A model generated the notes under the pieces. The model did not search any database, was not told the DNA's origin, and saw only the letters and a list, made by a program, of their open reading frames with translations. From Kuafuiihalomonas sp050331295 (GTDB lineage: Bacteria > Myxococcota > Kuafuiibacteriia > Kuafuiibacteriales > Kuafuiibacteriaceae), in contig JBHJGZ010000007.1 of assembly GCA_050331295.1 (NCBI GenBank), forward strand, positions 62,001 through 126,000: a stretch of DNA of 64,000 nucleotides. The letters are read 5' to 3'. This document shows, piece by piece, positions 25,373-36,937 of the stretch (its first letter is position 1; every line of letters starts with the position of its first letter). The translations under genes were made by a program, and so were the position numbers.

Positions 25373-25714
25373 GTGTCCAAGACCATCTTCACCAAGATCA
25401 TCGATGGAGAGCTCCCGGCGGAGCGCGTCTACGAAGATGACTCGGTCGTCGCGATCAGAGACATCAATCCGGTCGCCCCCACCCACGTGTTGATCGTTCC
25501 TCGCAAGCCGATCGACCGGATCGAGCATGTCACGGAAGAAGACGAGGCCCTTCTCGGTCACATGATGGTGGTGGCGACGAAGATCGCCCGACAGGAAGGT
25601 TTGAACCAAGGTTATCGACTGGTGCTCAACAACGGTGAGCATGGTCGGCAAAGCGTCTTCCACATCCATCTGCATCTTCTGGGTGGGCGCGAGCTCGACG
25701 TGTCGATGGGCTGA
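25373..25714 (+). CDS. HIT family (HinT-like) nucleotide hydrolase
   Basis: A 113-residue histidine-triad protein with the catalytic motif HIHLHLLGG at the C-terminal end and the N-terminal FTKIIDGELPAERVYED typical of HinT. The family hydrolyses purine nucleoside phosphoramidates. GTG at 25373 is the only suitable start (VSKTIFTKII) and lies 32 bases after the kinase gene. Length is that of bacterial HinT. Cytoplasmic; its natural substrate in bacteria is uncertain. Confidence 0.93.
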   Translation: MSKTIFTKIIDGELPAERVYEDDSVVAIRDINPVAPTHVLIVPRKPIDRIEHVTEEDEALLGHMMVVATKIARQEGLNQGYRLVLNNGEHGRQSVFHIHLHLLGGRELDVSMG

Positions 25715-25720
25715 CGGACG

Positions 25721-26755
25721 GTGCGCACTGCATTGTTCCTTCTGGGCTTGGCCCTTCTGTTGGTGGGGATGCTGCTGTGGATGGCCGGTGGTCTGCAGAG
25801 TCCCCGGCGTTTCGAAGGAGACGTTGTCAAGCTCTCCGAGCCCGGGCCGGTCTCGACCTCCACGCTCACGGTGGTGGTCTGGAACATCGCATGGGGCTAC
25901 GGCCGCGGCAGTGAAGGCAGCGGCGATTCAAAGCCGCCGAGCCATTTCGAGGCGACCTTGGCTCGCATGGCCGACGTGTTGACCCAGTCACGAGCGGATA
26001 TCGCGCTGCTTCAGGAGGTCGACTTCGACAGCCAGCGAAGCGGCGGAATCGATCAGGCCCGCCGCCTCGCGGAACTCGCGGGCTTTCCGTTCATCGCACC
26101 GGCAGTCAGCTGGCGTGCCAACTACGTGCCGTTCCCGTACTGGCCACCGTCGAATCACTTCGGGCGCGTGATCTCGGGCGGTGCGATCCTCAGTCGACTG
26201 CCCATCGAAACCAACGACATCACGCTCCTGCCCAAACCGGATGACAACTTGGTCGTGTACAACTGGTTTTATCTATTCCGGTATCATCAGAGGGTTCGTG
26301 TGCGTTGGTCCGGGGCGCCCATCGTGGTCTACAACGCGCATCTGGAGGCATTCGATGGGACGAATCGACAGGCGCAAGCGAGAGCCTGGGTGGAGGTGCT
26401 CAACCGTGAATCAGGCGACCTCACGCTGGTCGGTGGGGACTTCAACGCGATTCCCCCGGAATCCATGACCCGGTCAAACTTCGCGGACATGCCAAAGATA
26501 TCCTATGAGACCGACCGGACCGTCCCGCTGATCCGAGGTGCCAAAGGTCTCCGGGACACGGTACCCTCCGAAGCCTTCCTCGAACGGCCCAGCGCCTACT
26601 TCACGTATCCGGCTCATGACCCCAACCGAAAGCTCGACCATCTGATGGTCACCGGAGACTTCCGGGTGATCTCGGCGCGGGTCATGCAGGAGGCGGGCGG
26701 GGTCAGCGACCACCTCCCCCTCTTGGTCCGCCTGGGACCTCGAAAGACGAATTGA
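25721..26755 (+). CDS. Membrane-anchored endonuclease/exonuclease/phosphatase family protein
   Basis: A 344-residue EEP-superfamily hydrolase. An N-terminal helix (about 4-24, LFLLGLALLLVGMLLWMAG) should anchor or export it. The catalytic residues of the DNase I fold are present: WNIAWG, ALLQEVDFD, YNAHLEA, GGDFNAIP, KLDHLMV and SDHLPLLV. Members cleave nucleic acids or phospho-/sphingolipids; the anchor and periplasmic location leave both possible. Start is the GTG at 25721, six bases after the HIT gene, so it is in the same operon. Confidence 0.85.
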   Translation: MRTALFLLGLALLLVGMLLWMAGGLQSPRRFEGDVVKLSEPGPVSTSTLTVVVWNIAWGYGRGSEGSGDSKPPSHFEATLARMADVLTQSRADIALLQEVDFDSQRSGGIDQARRLAELAGFPFIAPAVSWRANYVPFPYWPPSNHFGRVISGGAILSRLPIETNDITLLPKPDDNLVVYNWFYLFRYHQRVRVRWSGAPIVVYNAHLEAFDGTNRQAQARAWVEVLNRESGDLTLVGGDFNAIPPESMTRSNFADMPKISYETDRTVPLIRGAKGLRDTVPSEAFLERPSAYFTYPAHDPNRKLDHLMVTGDFRVISARVMQEAGGVSDHLPLLVRLGPRKTN

Positions 26756-26776
26756 CGCCCGGGGACAACCACGAGG

Positions 26777-27952
26777 TCAAACCGAACGAAGCACCACCGC
26801 AATCCCCTGTCCGCCTCCGATGCATGCGGAGCCGACCGCGGTCCCGCCGCCCACGCGACGAAGCTCATACACCAGATGTCCGGCGATCCGTGCCCCGGAG
26901 GCTCCCAGCGGGTGACCGAGCGCGATGGCCCCTCCGTTCACGTTGGTCCGCTCGCGGTCGAGGCCGAGTTCCTTCTCGACCGCCAGGACCTGGGCCGAGA
27001 AGGCCTCGTTGACCTCGACGCGGACGACGTCCGACAACGGGGTTTGAGCCCGCTCGAGCGCCCGACGCACCGCGGGCGCCGGCCCGATGCCCATTCGTGT
27101 CGGATCCACCCCCGCCGTGGCCCAGGAGACCACCTCGGCCAAGGGCGTGAGGCCGTGCTTTGCGCAAGCCTGCTCCGACGCCACCACCAGAGCGGCCGCA
27201 CCGTCGCAGATCCCGGAGGCGCTCCCGGCGGTGACCCGGCCCTCCTTCTTGAAGACCGGCTTGAGGGCCGACAGCTTTTCCAGGGACGTGGTGCGAGGAT
27301 GTTCGTCCACTTCGACCTTGAGCGGGCCCTTCTTGCTCGGCACCTCCACCGGCACGATCTCTTCGGCGAAAAGGCCCCGCTCCTGCGCCGCCGCCCACGC
27401 TGTCTGGGATCGCAAGCTGTAGATGTCCGCCTCTTCGCGGGACACGCCGTAGTCCTCGGCCAGGTTTTCCGCCGTGATCCCCATGGGGGTCTGGCAATGC
27501 GAATCGGTCAGCGCTGCCCAGAGGGTGTCGGTGAACTCGGGCGAGGTTCCAAGCGACGCTCCCCAGCGAGCCGAATAAACCGCGTGAGGGGCTTGCGACA
27601 TGTTCTCGGTCCCACCCGTCAAGCATACCTCGGCGTGGCCCAAGAGGATCTGTTCGACTCCGTTGATCAGAGCCTGAAAACCCGAACCACACAATCGATT
27701 GACGGTGAGCGCCGGGACTTCGATGGGCAAGCCGGCCTTCAAACCCACATGTCGGGCGAGATACGGTGCGTCGGCGGAGGTCTGCTGGACGTTGCCCATG
27801 AACACATGGTCGACCGGCGGCCGACCGGCCTGATCCAGCGCGGCTTGCGCGGCGTCCACCGCAAGCTGAATGGCGGAGCGATTCTTGAACGTACCTCCGA
27901 AAGTACCGAAGGGAGTTCTCTTGGCCGATACGACGAAGACCTTTTGGCTCAT
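26777..27952 (-). CDS. Acetyl-CoA acetyltransferase (thiolase)
   Basis: Thiolase of 391 residues that condenses two acetyl-CoA or cleaves acetoacetyl-CoA. Conserved elements are the nucleophile Cys in NRLCGSGFQAL, the NVNGGAIALGHPLGASGARI motif with the catalytic His, and the final Cys in CIGGGQGIAVVL. I start at ATG 27952 (MSQKVFVVSAKRTPFG), matching family N-termini; the frame extends 11 codons further. Acetoacetate from tyrosine breakdown could feed this enzyme after activation, but the genes are not adjacent. Confidence 0.93.
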   Translation of the reverse strand: MSQKVFVVSAKRTPFGTFGGTFKNRSAIQLAVDAAQAALDQAGRPPVDHVFMGNVQQTSADAPYLARHVGLKAGLPIEVPALTVNRLCGSGFQALINGVEQILLGHAEVCLTGGTENMSQAPHAVYSARWGASLGTSPEFTDTLWAALTDSHCQTPMGITAENLAEDYGVSREEADIYSLRSQTAWAAAQERGLFAEEIVPVEVPSKKGPLKVEVDEHPRTTSLEKLSALKPVFKKEGRVTAGSASGICDGAAALVVASEQACAKHGLTPLAEVVSWATAGVDPTRMGIGPAPAVRRALERAQTPLSDVVRVEVNEAFSAQVLAVEKELGLDRERTNVNGGAIALGHPLGASGARIAGHLVYELRRVGGGTAVGSACIGGGQGIAVVLRSV

Positions 27953-28030
27953 GGGCCGACGGTATTTTTGCTGCGCCCAAGACACAAGCCAGACTTGAAT
28001 CCGGAAGCACCCACTTGCCGGCTCTTATTC

Positions 28031-29404
28031 TCACTGCTTGGCGTAACGCTCCGACAAAAAACGGTAAAAGGCGCGTAGCGACTGAGCTTCGCCGCCGACC
28101 GGCCGGCCCGGTTGGGCGTCGAGATTGTACGCCATCGCATCCACGTGAACCCACGGCACATCACCCACGAAGTGCTCCAGAAACAGAGCCGCCGTGATGG
28201 CCCCACCGAACTTGGAACTGCCGGTGTTGGACAAATCCGCGACGAGGCTTTCCAGGTGCCGCTTGTACGGCGCGAACAGGGGTAAGCGCCAGACCGGATC
28301 ATGCGCCGCCACCGAGCTTTCGAGCACTCGTTCAGCCAGATCGTCATCATTGGAAAACAGCACCGGCACTTCGGTCCCCAGTGCGATCCGAGCCGAACCG
28401 GTGAGGGTCGCGAAGTCGAGGATCATCTCCGGCTGTTCGGACGCCGCTTCCGCCAGCGCGTCGGCCAGGATCAGTCGACCTTCCGCGTCGGTATTGCCGA
28501 CCTCCACCGTGAGTCCCTTGCGGGTCGCCAAAATGTCCTGGGGGTGAAAGGCGTTCCCGCTCACGGCGTTCTCCACCGCCGGGACCAACAGCCTCAGCCG
28601 AACCCGGAGCTTGGCGTCCATGATGCAGCGGGCAAGGCCCAGGGCGATGGCGGCCCCACCCATGTCCTTCTTCATGAGCAGCATCGCCTGGGCCGGCTTC
28701 AGATCCAGGCCACCGCTGTCGAAACATACGCCCTTCCCCACCAAGGTCACCTTCGGATCCGAGGGTCGACCCCAACGCAGATCGATGAGGCGCGGAGCCT
28801 GAGCGGCGGCTCGGCCGACCGCATGGACGGCCGGATAATTCTTCTTGAGCAGCTGGGGTCCCTCGATGACGGATGTGCGTGCACCAAAGACGCGACCCAC
28901 TTTTTGGATCTCCGCCGCCAGGTCCGCGGGGCCCATGTCTTGCGCCGGGGTGTTGATGAGGTCGCGGACAAGCTCGGTGCTTTCGACCAGGCGGGTGACC
29001 GCGGCGCGGTCGGCCCCCTCCGGCCAGACCAGTTCGACCCCCGTTTCCTTCGCCTGCTTGTAACGGTCGAAGACGTAGGCGCCCAGACCGAATCCCACAC
29101 CAGCGTCGGTGGCTCGCTCCGGCGGCAGATCCCCATCGACCCGGTAGCGGCCCGGAGGAAGACCGCTGTTCAGCGCTCCATATGCCCACGGTGCATGCTC
29201 GTCACCCAGCCCGAGCAGCACAGCTTCCAAGCCCCCTTGAGGATTCGGCAGAAGACAGATCTCTCCCATGCGAGCCTGGAAGCGCTTCGCCTCCACCCAG
29301 CGGGAAGACGCAGCGGCGCCTTTCCACTTCTGAAACGCCGATTGGGTGAGGGGCGTGATGGTCACCGTATGTTTGGTGACCCGCGACGTGAAACTTGCCT
29401 TCAT
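28031..29404 (-). CDS. Leucyl aminopeptidase family protein (M17)
   Basis: A 457-residue M17 metallo-aminopeptidase of the cytoplasm. The binuclear metal site is intact: VGKGVCFDSGGLDLKP, MKKDMGGAA and the signature NTDAEGRLILADAL, with the catalytic Lys and Arg. The N-terminal domain is shorter than in E. coli PepA, so it may not share PepA's DNA-binding role. The ATG at 29404 (MKASFTSRV) starts 84 bases upstream of and divergent from valS. Confidence 0.92.
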   Translation of the reverse strand: MKASFTSRVTKHTVTITPLTQSAFQKWKGAAASSRWVEAKRFQARMGEICLLPNPQGGLEAVLLGLGDEHAPWAYGALNSGLPPGRYRVDGDLPPERATDAGVGFGLGAYVFDRYKQAKETGVELVWPEGADRAAVTRLVESTELVRDLINTPAQDMGPADLAAEIQKVGRVFGARTSVIEGPQLLKKNYPAVHAVGRAAAQAPRLIDLRWGRPSDPKVTLVGKGVCFDSGGLDLKPAQAMLLMKKDMGGAAIALGLARCIMDAKLRVRLRLLVPAVENAVSGNAFHPQDILATRKGLTVEVGNTDAEGRLILADALAEAASEQPEMILDFATLTGSARIALGTEVPVLFSNDDDLAERVLESSVAAHDPVWRLPLFAPYKRHLESLVADLSNTGSSKFGGAITAALFLEHFVGDVPWVHVDAMAYNLDAQPGRPVGGEAQSLRAFYRFLSERYAKQ

Positions 29405-29488
29405 GCCGGAGGGTTAGTGTTGGGCGACCCCAGGGTCAAGGTGCGGCTCGCGTTGTCCCATCGACCCACGTCGGGTAGCCGTGACCCG

Positions 29489-32375
<2,887 letters not shown>

Positions 32376-32401
<26 letters not shown>

Positions 32402-32849
32402 CGATCTCCAGCTCACCGGCCGGTCTCGTGACATAGGCCTCGTCCCCTTCTCTCCGACCCAACAAAGCGCGGCCGACCGGCGACTTCATGCTGATTCGAC
32501 CTTGCTTGGCGTCCACCTCGTCCTCCCCCACGATCTGGACCGTCCGAACTCGCCCTTCTTCGTCCTCGAAGGTGACAGTGGCCCCGAAATCCACGGTGTC
32601 CTTTCGATTCGACGCCGGCGCGACCACCTGGACCCGTTCGAGTAGGTCGGAGAGGAACTTCATCCTTCGGTCGATCTCCCGAAGCTTCTTCTTCCCGAAG
32701 ATATACTCGGCATTCTCCGAACGGTCGCCGTGGGCCGCGGCTTCCGCCACCTCGTGGACGATTTTGGGCCGGTCTTCGTGCCAAAGACGCTGAAGCTCCT
32801 TCTCGAAGCGAGCATAGCCTTCGGGTGTGATGGGACGTTTCGAAGCCAA
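32376..32849 (-). CDS. greB: Transcription elongation factor GreB-like
   Basis: A 157-residue Gre factor that stimulates transcript cleavage in backtracked RNA polymerase. The N-terminal coiled coil carries GDRSENAEYIFGKKKLREID, where FGKKKLREID fits GreB rather than GreA. The C-terminal FKBP-like domain has SPVGRALLGRREGDEAYV. The start is TTG at 32849, since no ATG or GTG precedes the conserved part. The 3' end overlaps valS by 26 bases tail-to-tail. Confidence 0.9.
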
Positions 32850-32927
32850 CTCCGACCCTTTACCATATCTCGGCCAGTCGTCGGAGGTCGCGTTGACCGA
32901 CTCTTCCGTTCGCGCTCACCGTTCGGC

Positions 32928-33542
32928 ATGATCCGCGGCGAGCGCATCAACAGCATCTCGCACCTGGTCGGAGCGGCCTTCGCGCTGGCGGGTACGGTCG
33001 TTTTGATCGTTTTTTCTGTGCTCAGCGGGAGTGGGCTCAAGCTGGGCACCGCCCTCGTTTACAGCATCGCTGTCGTCCTGATGTTCCTGTTCTCGACGCT
33101 CTACCACGGCCTGAGGGGGCCCGCGAAAGTCGTCTTTCATCGTTTCGACCACATCGGCATCTACGTGCTCATAGCGGGCACCTACACACCGTTCTGCCTG
33201 GTGGTGCTTCGGGATGCGTCTGGATACCTCATCTTCGGAATCGTGTGGTCGGTCGCGATCCTCGGAATCGTGTTCAAGAGCATCTTCGGCCCACGATACA
33301 ACGGTATCTCGACAGCCTTGTACGTGGCTGCCGGCTGGACGGTCCTCCTCGACATCTCGACACTGAAGGCCCGGATGCCGGCCGCAGCGTTCGCGTGGCT
33401 TCTCACGGGCGGAGTCCTCTACACGGTCGGCGCCGTCTTTTTCCTGTTGAAGAAGATCCCTCTCAACCACCAGATCTGGCACTTCTTCGTCCTGGCGGCT
33501 GCAGCGTGCCACTTCGTATCGGTCTTCATCGTGGTCACCTGA
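32928..33542 (+). CDS. Hemolysin III family (YqfA/PAQR-like) membrane protein
   Basis: A 204-residue protein with seven predicted membrane helices of the HlyIII/PAQR family. Conserved features are EEE-like N-terminus ERINSISHLVGA, FSTLYHGL, the FHRFDHIGIYVLIAGTYTPF signature and NHQIWHFFVLAAAACHF, whose His residues form the metal site. The haemolysin name is historical; PAQR-like members are thought to be lipid hydrolases or membrane homeostasis proteins. ATG at 32928 is the chosen start. Divergent from greB. Confidence 0.9.
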   Translation: MIRGERINSISHLVGAAFALAGTVVLIVFSVLSGSGLKLGTALVYSIAVVLMFLFSTLYHGLRGPAKVVFHRFDHIGIYVLIAGTYTPFCLVVLRDASGYLIFGIVWSVAILGIVFKSIFGPRYNGISTALYVAAGWTVLLDISTLKARMPAAAFAWLLTGGVLYTVGAVFFLLKKIPLNHQIWHFFVLAAAACHFVSVFIVVT

Positions 33543-33575
33543 GCACTCCGTGCGGCGTGCGCCAGAGTGCGGCCA

Positions 33576-34016
33576 TCACCCGAGGCGGGGCGTCATGGCA
33601 CTTCGATGCCGAAGCAGGTCATCGAGGATGACCGCGGCGGCGTACGCATCCCGCCATTTCTGGGGCTCCTTCACGCCATCTCGACGCATGCGACGATCCG
33701 CCTCTTGACTGCTCAGAAGCTCATCCCATTCGGTGACCGGGACCGAAAGGGCTCCCCGCAGATCCTGGACAAAGCGCCGCGCTCGCCGGGTGGCTCCCGT
33801 CTCCGTCCCATCTTCGGTGAGGGGCAGGCCCACCACCACCTCCAGCACGTCCCACTTCGCGACGAGATCTCGAATCCATCGAACGTCTTCGTCGAATCGA
33901 CCGCGAAGTCGGGTCTCGAGCGGGCGGACGGTGCCGAGAAGGTCGCTGACCGCCGCGCCCATGCGTTTTGTTCCAAAGTCGATGCCCAGACGGGGACCCG
34001 GTGGCTCGCGCTCCAT
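33576..34016 (-). CDS. ruvX: Putative pre-16S rRNA nuclease / Holliday junction resolvase YqgF
   Basis: RNase H-fold protein of 146 residues (YqgF/RuvX). LGIDFGTKRMGAAVSD carries the first catalytic Asp, LEVVVGLPLTEDG follows, then VTEWDELLSS and the C-terminal Asp in WRDAYAAAVILDDLL. In E. coli the protein trims the 5' end of pre-16S rRNA. ATG at 34016 is chosen; open frame further upstream is not family-like. Divergent from the DsbD-like lipoprotein gene. Confidence 0.9.
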   Translation of the reverse strand: MEREPPGPRLGIDFGTKRMGAAVSDLLGTVRPLETRLRGRFDEDVRWIRDLVAKWDVLEVVVGLPLTEDGTETGATRRARRFVQDLRGALSVPVTEWDELLSSQEADRRMRRDGVKEPQKWRDAYAAAVILDDLLRHRSAMTPRLG

Positions 34017-34182
34017 CCCCCACGATCGGGGAACCTGATTCGCGGGGCAACGCTTTCGTCGGTAGGACACTCGACCACAGTCCCCAAGGCCGGCGACCCC
34101 GCATTCAAGGAAGACGACCGTTCGGACCTTCCATGCGAGGTACTCGCGTTTCGGATGGGTCGAAGAAGTCCACGGTTCGGGT

Positions 34183-34698
34183 ATGGTTGCCACCGGGAGG
34201 GATCTCCAGTTTGGTCTGCGTGTGCGCAACGCTCTGCCCATCGTGCTCGCCATGGCGGTCATCGGCTGCCGCGCCGACTCTTCGCCGACTCGCACTTCAG
34301 GCGCGGCGCTCCCCGACTTCACCAGCGCATTTCGGTACGACATTCAGGCGGTCGAAGAGGCCATCGTGGTGAACTTCGAGCTCGACGACGGCTTTCATGT
34401 GTACACGGTGGGGGAGTCGGTCGGAAAGCCACTCAAGCTGGAGTTGGACGACGAAAGCCCCATCGAGCTGGCCGGCCCAGTGCAGTATCCGGTGGGTGAG
34501 AGCAAAGACCTCCCCATCGGAAGGTCGGTGATCGTGGAGGGTTCGGGCCAAATCCGCGCCCCGATCGCATTTCCCAGCTCGGTCCGGGCAAAGTCTGCGC
34601 CCGCGTCTGGACGCATCCGTTATCAGGTGTGCACCCATGACGCGTGCGACCGCCCGCGGATCAACACCTTCGAGGTGACCGTACCCCGGCCATCGTAG
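34183..34698 (+). CDS. DsbD-alpha-like periplasmic lipoprotein
   Basis: A 171-residue predicted lipoprotein. The leader ALPIVLAMAVIGC ends in a lipobox Cys at about residue 29. The mature part resembles the N-terminal (alpha) immunoglobulin-like domain of DsbD/ScsB reductases: IVVNFELDDGFHVYT near the start and RIRYQVCTHDACDRPRINTFEV at the end, with a CTHDAC pair of cysteines as redox candidates. No transmembrane DsbD-beta or thioredoxin domain is attached or adjacent. ATG at 34183; a downstream GTG at 34222 would also keep the lipoprotein signal. Assignment rests on motif resemblance. Confidence 0.72.
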   Translation: MVATGRDLQFGLRVRNALPIVLAMAVIGCRADSSPTRTSGAALPDFTSAFRYDIQAVEEAIVVNFELDDGFHVYTVGESVGKPLKLELDDESPIELAGPVQYPVGESKDLPIGRSVIVEGSGQIRAPIAFPSSVRAKSAPASGRIRYQVCTHDACDRPRINTFEVTVPRPS

Positions 34699-34755
34699 CG
34701 GTGCTGCGGGCTTCTTTCGTTGTCCGTCCTCGCCTCCAGCGCTACACGGGGGGAC

Positions 34756-35565
34756 TTGGATCCTCCGGAGCTCATCGTCTTGGGCACCTCGAGTCAGGTG
34801 CCGACTCGATTTCGAAACCACAACGGCTATCTGTTCCGCTGGTGGGGCGAGGGACTCTTGTTCGACCCCGGCGAAGACACCTCGGGCCAGATGGCCCGCA
34901 TGGGCGTCGAGCCGGGCAGCATCACGCAGGTGTTCGTCACCCACTTCCACGGAGACCACTGCCTGGGCTTAGCGGGTTTGTTCCACTCGATGGCGCAGGC
35001 GGGGGTCCGACACGCGGTTCGGGTACACTTCCCGGAGTACGGGCGTCCGTTCTTCGAGCGAGCGCTGCACGCATGCCTCTACGACGACGGGATGGATGTC
35101 GAGGTCGTGCCCCTTCCTCATGATGGCTCCGGCACGGTGGACGATACGGATCCGTTCGCCGTGATCACCCGGCCCTTGTCCCATTCCATCGAAACCCACG
35201 GCTACCGCGTCCAGGATCCCGACGGATTGAGCCTCGCGTTCGTGATGGATACCCGCCGGTGTCGCGGCGCCGAAGAACTGGCCCGAGGTGCGGACCTTCT
35301 GGTTTGCGAAGCGACCTATCTATCCTCCGAGGAACGGGAAGCCCGGGAGAGGGGGCACATGACGGCGGCCCATGCCGCCCAGCTCGCCCACCGCGCCGGC
35401 TGCGGCGAGCTGCTTCTGACCCATTTCAGCCAGCGCTATCCCACGACCCGGCAGCACCTCCATGAGGCTCGGAGCGTGTTTCAGCCGGTGACCACGGCGG
35501 CCGACCTCAGGCGCTATCCGATGCCGCGGCGCCGGGGCATCATGAATTCTGCAGCGTCCGGATGA
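34756..35565 (+). CDS. rnz: Ribonuclease Z-type metallo-beta-lactamase
   Basis: MBL-fold RNase Z of about 270 residues, maturing tRNA 3' ends. ELIVLGTSSQVPTRFRNHNGYL is the family N-terminus. THFHGDHCLGLAGLF supplies metal ligands, followed by PLSHSIETHGYRV, GADLLVCEATYL, GHMTAAHAAQLA and LLLTHFSQRY. I start at TTG 34756 because a G-rich ribosome-site-like run directly precedes it; an in-frame TTG at 34720 is also possible. Neither encoded tRNA in this window carries CCA, consistent with need for this enzyme. Overlaps hisS by 26 bases tail-to-tail. Confidence 0.9.
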   Translation: MDPPELIVLGTSSQVPTRFRNHNGYLFRWWGEGLLFDPGEDTSGQMARMGVEPGSITQVFVTHFHGDHCLGLAGLFHSMAQAGVRHAVRVHFPEYGRPFFERALHACLYDDGMDVEVVPLPHDGSGTVDDTDPFAVITRPLSHSIETHGYRVQDPDGLSLAFVMDTRRCRGAEELARGADLLVCEATYLSSEEREARERGHMTAAHAAQLAHRAGCGELLLTHFSQRYPTTRQHLHEARSVFQPVTTAADLRRYPMPRRRGIMNSAASG

Positions 35566-36937
35566 GGTCCGGGACCGACAGGGTGCGATCCTTGACGTCC
35601 GGCTCCTCGCGCATCCAGACACCCACCGGAGCGTCCGAATCGACGTCGGTCACAATGACCGCGCAGCCGAACCCGCGCTCGTCAGCCTCCTTCCTGACCC
35701 GCCCTGGCTTGGTCTTCTCCAGCCAGGTCTCCACTACGAGGCCGCGGCCCCGCAGAAGCTGCCCGAGGCTCAGGACCCGTGGCAGCGTCTGCGGATCTGA
35801 TGGCGCCACCAGCACTCGGCGACGGGTAACTCGTGGAGGAAACATGGCTTGCTCCTCCATCACCACCAGGATCCGCTCGAGTCCGATGGAAAAGCCACAC
35901 GCCGGCACCGACTGACCCGAAAACATCCCAACCAAGCCGTCGTAGCGTCCGCCGCCGCCGAGGGAGCCGCCGAATTCGGGGACCGAGATTTCGAAGATGG
36001 CTCCTGTATAGTACCCGAGCCCGCGGGCGAGGGTGGGATCGAAGACCAACCGCGACGCGGCGGCGAGGCCCTCCGAAAGTGCGTCGATGGTTCGAAGGTC
36101 CTCCACCGACCGCCTCCCTTCCTCGTCGTTCGATACGAACTTCTCGATCGATTCCAGATCGGACGAAGCCGTCAAAGTGTTCAGCAATGCGGCTTGAGCC
36201 GCCTCTTCGATGCCTTTGGCCGAAAGCTCTTGGCGCACGCCCTCGGTTCCAACCTTGTCGAGCTTGTCGAGGGCCCCAATGGCGTCCACCTCCCGGTCCG
36301 AGGGGACGCCGGCCACCCTCATGACCGCGCGGAGGAGACCTCGATGATTCATCTTGATCTGGGCACTCGCGAAACCCAATCGGTCCAGGCACTCGCTCAC
36401 GGCGGAAGCCACTTCGACCTCCGCGCCGCGTGAGTGGGTTCCGACGACGTCCACATCGCACTGGTAGAATTCTCGGAATCGTCCCTTGGCCGGAGTATCG
36501 GCCCGCCACACCGGCTGGATCTGATAGCGCCGGTACGGCATGGGCAGCTTGCCGCGCTGGTCCGCCACGACCCGGGCCAAGGGCACCGTCAGATCGTACC
36601 TCAGCCCGAGGTCAGACAGCTCTGATTCGACGGCCGGCGCCGTCTCGCCCGAACGTCCGGTCTGCACCACGCCCGGTTGGGTGATCATCTCGGCCGCGGT
36701 TCGCACCCCGGTCACGAGACTCTGGCCGCGTCTCAGGATCTTGAAGACCAACTGGTCGCCTTCGTCCCCGTATTTCCCGAGGAGCGTCTCCAGTCGCTCG
36801 AAGGCTGGCGTCTCCAGCGGACCGAAGCCGTAGGAGCGATAAACCTCTTCGATGATCTGAACGACGAAGGCACGTCGTTCGACCTCCTGGGCCAGGAAGT
36901 CCCGAGTCCCTCGTGGCGCTGAGGTGGACGCTTTCAC
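35540..36937 (-). CDS. hisS: Histidine--tRNA ligase
   Basis: Class II HisRS of 465 residues. Motif 1 region APRGTRDFLAQE, motif 2 FREFYQCDVDVVG, histidine-binding LARGLGYYTGAIFEI, and motif 3 ACGFSIGLERILVV are all present, followed by the anticodon-binding domain (VLVAPSDPQTLP). The histidine loop reads RGLGYY where E. coli has RGLDYY. ATG at 36937 overlaps the mrp stop as ATGA, so hisS is second in a mrp-hisS unit. The 3' end overlaps rnz. Confidence 0.94.
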   Translation of the reverse strand: MKASTSAPRGTRDFLAQEVERRAFVVQIIEEVYRSYGFGPLETPAFERLETLLGKYGDEGDQLVFKILRRGQSLVTGVRTAAEMITQPGVVQTGRSGETAPAVESELSDLGLRYDLTVPLARVVADQRGKLPMPYRRYQIQPVWRADTPAKGRFREFYQCDVDVVGTHSRGAEVEVASAVSECLDRLGFASAQIKMNHRGLLRAVMRVAGVPSDREVDAIGALDKLDKVGTEGVRQELSAKGIEEAAQAALLNTLTASSDLESIEKFVSNDEEGRRSVEDLRTIDALSEGLAAASRLVFDPTLARGLGYYTGAIFEISVPEFGGSLGGGGRYDGLVGMFSGQSVPACGFSIGLERILVVMEEQAMFPPRVTRRRVLVAPSDPQTLPRVLSLGQLLRGRGLVVETWLEKTKPGRVRKEADERGFGCAVIVTDVDSDAPVGVWMREEPDVKDRTLSVPDLIRTLQNS

